Assembly: GCF_009905435.1 (NCBI RefSeq)
Contig: NZ_JAAAMT010000002.1
Coordinates: 1-64,000 of the forward strand
Origin: Pseudomonas sp. R5(2019)
GTDB taxonomy: Bacteria > Pseudomonadota > Gammaproteobacteria > Pseudomonadales > Pseudomonadaceae
Length of the DNA: 64,000 nt
Reading direction: 5' to 3'
In this document: one piece after another, positions 61,740 through 64,000 of the stretch
Numbering within the stretch: the stretch's first letter is position 1
Layout of the letters: every line of letters begins with the position of its first letter
Made by a program: the position numbers and the translations under genes
Notes under the pieces: model-generated
The model's database searches: none
Seen by the model: the letters and a program-made list of their open reading frames with translations, nothing else
Told to the model about the DNA's origin: nothing

Positions 61740-62951
61740 TCAAGCTCCCTGAAGAATCAATGCGCCCTGCTCACTCATCACCCCACCGGTGCCGGAGACG
61801 AAGACCTGGTCGCAGCGTTTGAGTTGACGGTCACCGGCCTTGCCGGCCACCTGGGCAAAACCTTCGATCACCTGCGAAAAACCGCCGGCGGCGCCGGCCT
61901 GGCCAAAGCTGAGCTGGCCGCCGTGGGTGTTCATCGGAAAGTTGCCGCGCCAGGTCAGGTCATGCTCGCGGATAAAGCGCATGCCCTCGCCCTTGGGGCA
62001 GAATCCGGCGTCTTCCAGGGTCAGCAGGACGGTGATGGTGTAGCAGTCGTAAATCTGCGCCGCATGAATGTCCGACGGCTTCAGGCCGGCCATCTGGAAG
62101 GCGCGCTGGGCGGCTGGGCCGACCGGCGTGCGGGTCATGTCGACGGCGTAGCTGGGCGACTTGTAGCCCAGGTGTTCGCCAAAGCCTGTGATCATTGCCG
62201 GGCGGTTGCGCGAGCGTGCGGCCACCTCTTTAGAGGCGACGATCACTGCCGCGCCGCCGGCCACCGGCATGACGATTTCAAGGATGTGCAGCGGGTCGGC
62301 GACCAGTTTGCTGTTGAGCACGTCTTCGGCCGTCAGAGACTGGCCGAGAAAGATCGCATCGGGGTTGGCCTGGGCATTGGTGCGCTGGTCGACGGCGATC
62401 TTGGCCAGGGCCAGCGGGTCGTAGCCATACTGGGCAGCATAACGCTGGGCGATCATCGCGTAGCCGGTGTTCTGGCCCATATGCCCGTACGGCAAGTCGA
62501 ACTCGGCCTCGGGCGCGCCGAAGTTCGTGCTGTGGCCACCAAAGCGCATGGAGCGAGCCATGGCGCTCGGGTCTTCATCAGGCCCCATCGGCGCCAGCCG
62601 CGCCGGCAGCACACAGAGCACCGCCTGGCACAGGCCCAGCTCGATGGCGGCCGCCGCGCGCCAGATCATCCCGACCGCCGTGGTGCCACCGAGGTCGACC
62701 ACCTCGGCGAAGTTGACGGCAATGCCCAGGTATTCAGCGGCCATGGCCGGCACGAATACCGAGGCTTCATGAAAGTGCGGGCCGTTGATCACCAGCCCGT
62801 CCAGATCGCTGGCCTGAAGGCCGGCATCGGCCAACGCGCGGGCGGCAAGGTCGGCCACCTGCTCCAGGTGAAACATGCGCGGGGCAGTGGCGTAGCGTTC
62901 AGGCTTGTACTGTGCAGCGCCAACAATGGCTGCGTGGCCTTTTAGTCCCAT
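61740..62951 (-). CDS. Thiolase-fold steroid side-chain aldolase (Ltp2/Sal-like)
   Basis: 403 residues of the SCP2-type thiolase/lipid-transfer family. It lacks the usual Cys in a CxS nucleophile loop (VVDLGGTTAVGM at that place). It has AQIYDCYTITVLLTLEDAGF, a tyrosine-containing segment typical of Ltp2-type retro-aldolases, and ends VSGTGGVMSEQGALIL. With its DUF35 partner it would release a C2 or C3 unit from the hydrated side-chain CoA ester and leave the 17-keto steroid. The ATG at 62951 has AAGGAG about 11 nt upstream. Confidence 0.82.
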   Translation of the reverse strand: MGLKGHAAIVGAAQYKPERYATAPRMFHLEQVADLAARALADAGLQASDLDGLVINGPHFHEASVFVPAMAAEYLGIAVNFAEVVDLGGTTAVGMIWRAAAAIELGLCQAVLCVLPARLAPMGPDEDPSAMARSMRFGGHSTNFGAPEAEFDLPYGHMGQNTGYAMIAQRYAAQYGYDPLALAKIAVDQRTNAQANPDAIFLGQSLTAEDVLNSKLVADPLHILEIVMPVAGGAAVIVASKEVAARSRNRPAMITGFGEHLGYKSPSYAVDMTRTPVGPAAQRAFQMAGLKPSDIHAAQIYDCYTITVLLTLEDAGFCPKGEGMRFIREHDLTWRGNFPMNTHGGQLSFGQAGAAGGFSQVIEGFAQVAGKAGDRQLKRCDQVFVSGTGGVMSEQGALILQGA

Positions 62952-62989
62952 GACGGGGTAACTCCTTATTTGAAATATCTGTGCAATTG

Positions 62990-63030
62990 GGGCTGCTTTG
63001 CAGCCCATCGCGGCCAGGTCCGCTCCTACA
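62990..63030. repeat. Single REP, GGCCAGGTCCGCTCCTACA family
   Basis: GGGCTGCTTTGCAGCCC hairpin followed by CGCGGCCAGGTCCGCTCCTACA. A lone copy between the DUF1302 gene and the aldolase gene. Confidence 0.8.
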
Positions 63031-63054
63031 GGAATCGTGGAGCGGCCCCAACAC

Positions 63055-64000
63055 TCAGAAGGTGTATTTGGCCGAAAAGGTCAGGTAATCCCGGTCTGCC
63101 AGCTTGCGGCGCAGCGGGTCGGCCTCGCCCAGGAAGGCGTTGTACTTGGTCGACAGTTCCAGGTTGCCCAGGCGCTTGAAGGTCGCACCGACCGACAGTC
63201 GACGGTCACCCGCACCGCCGGCAATGGCCCCGGCCATCGGCGTGAAGCCGTCGACCACGTGGCTGAAGCTGACCGGTACGTTCATGTCCCAGCCCGGGAA
63301 CAGCCCGGGATAGCCCAGGGTCACGCCCAGGGTGTAAGCCGTCGCCGAGGCGCTCTGGCGTGCCGCGCCGGTGTTGAAGGTGAAATCGTGGGCGCCACGC
63401 ACGTCCTCGACGCTGGTTACCCAGACCCGCACCACTTCGCCGGTGAGGGTGGTCTGTGGGGCCCAGAAGCGGTCGCCTATCAGGTACACCATCGACAATT
63501 GCGCCTGCTGCCCCTTGGCCTTGGTCAAGGCGGTGGCGCCGGTTGCGGTCCGCACGCTGGTCGGCGCGCCGTCGCGGTAGCTCCATTCACCGCTGACCTG
63601 CACATCGCCAATGCGGGTCGAGGCACTGAGGCCGCTGAGCTTGATGTCTTCGAAGTACTCGATGGTGTAACGCAGTGCCGGGAAGGTTCCCCCCACCGTC
63701 ACGCCGGCCGGGTTCTTGTCGTGGTAGTTGATGTGAAAGGCCGACAGTTCCCAGTCGGAGTTCGGCCGGTAACGCACTTGCACCCCGTACTGGCCGCTGT
63801 CGCGCGGCTCATTGGTGCCGGCATAGCGGATCGGGATCACAACGCCCGGCGCCACTTGCTGAGCGATAAACTCGCGGCCCGGGCCGACCACGTCGGTGGT
63901 CGACAGGTAGCTGCCCACCGGCGGCAGTTCGGTACCCAGCCACTCGTACTGGTAGTAGGCACCGAGGCTGAACTTGGAGTTGATATTCCACAAGCCCGAG
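63055..64000 (-). CDS. DUF1302-family outer-membrane protein (3' part, cut by the window edge)
   Basis: At least 314 residues in frame from the right edge, no start in the window. Alternating beta-strands with aromatic girdle residues (YYQYEW, WELSAFHINYHD, LSTKYNAF) and the last residues YLTFSAKYTF end in Phe, the outer-membrane signature. DUF1302 proteins accompany DUF1329 proteins in terpene and steroid catabolic clusters. A substrate-uptake barrel is likely. A DUF1329 gene would be expected just upstream, outside the window. Confidence 0.8.
   Translation of the reverse strand, partial: SGLWNINSKFSLGAYYQYEWLGTELPPVGSYLSTTDVVGPGREFIAQQVAPGVVIPIRYAGTNEPRDSGQYGVQVRYRPNSDWELSAFHINYHDKNPAGVTVGGTFPALRYTIEYFEDIKLSGLSASTRIGDVQVSGEWSYRDGAPTSVRTATGATALTKAKGQQAQLSMVYLIGDRFWAPQTTLTGEVVRVWVTSVEDVRGAHDFTFNTGAARQSASATAYTLGVTLGYPGLFPGWDMNVPVSFSHVVDGFTPMAGAIAGGAGDRRLSVGATFKRLGNLELSTKYNAFLGEADPLRRKLADRDYLTFSAKYTF

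Overview
The window is a GC-rich Pseudomonas chromosome segment of the P. putida/P. fluorescens type. The evidence is an OprI lipoprotein, a GntR-led methylcitrate operon using AcnD plus PrpF, a cysB/thrH/cysH/pabB neighbourhood, a tesA-ybbA-ybbP block, and dense REP/REPIN repeats (core GGGAGCGGATTTATCCGCG or GGAGCGGACCTGGCCGCG). Most real genes are on the minus strand. The very long plus-strand open frames opposite them are GC-driven shadows.

Layout. (1) 232-8732 (-): methylcitrate cycle operon for propionyl-CoA, transcribed GntR-prpB-prpC-acnD-prpF-prpD, with a palindromic operator candidate upstream and REP elements at several junctions. (2) 9047-12107 (+): three-gene unit of a retropepsin-like RimK-associated protease, an inactive transglutaminase fused to a 7-TM domain, and an ATP-grasp glutamate-ligase-like protein. 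(3) 12275-15268: pabB, thrH (GTG start) and the 4Fe-4S APS reductase cysH. (4) 15274-25497 (-): a CS1/alpha-type chaperone-usher fimbrial operon (major pilin, usher, three tandem near-paralogous tip adhesins, chaperone) followed by a LuxR-type response regulator and a hybrid sensor kinase with an HPt domain. A long imperfect palindrome separates it from cysB. (5) 26313-37844: core genes cysB, usp, a 5'-nucleotidase, a PilZ-like protein, aroF, a GNAT enzyme, oprI, an L,D-transpeptidase, tesA, ybbA-ybbP and greB.

(6) 38077-64000 (-): a steroid catabolic island. It holds a 3-ketosteroid 9alpha-hydroxylase oxygenase (kshA), an SDR, a TeiR/StdR-like LuxR regulator, an RND permease and a YCF48-type beta-propeller protein. 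Two long acyl-CoA gene runs follow. They match the pathway that degrades the last two steroid rings in actinobacteria: fadE30, ipdF, fadA6, fadE31/fadE32, echA20, ipdC, ipdB, ipdA, plus the ring-A extradiol dioxygenase hsaC. After these come a DUF6124 gene with a structured leader, a DUF35-MaoC fusion beside a thiolase-fold aldolase (side-chain removal), and the 3' part of a DUF1302 outer-membrane protein. The island lacks kshB, kstD, hsaA, hsaB, hsaD and fadD3, so these must lie elsewhere.

Most notable observations: the triplicated tip adhesins with variable N-terminal and near-identical C-terminal domains; a leader RNA (about 60189-60368) whose hairpin loop is exactly complementary to the downstream Shine-Dalgarno and which has two competing partners for one strand; an orphan plus-strand terminator with an AAC-repeat tract upstream of oprI (sRNA candidate); and two acyl-CoA dehydrogenase pairs in which only one member keeps a catalytic glutamate.
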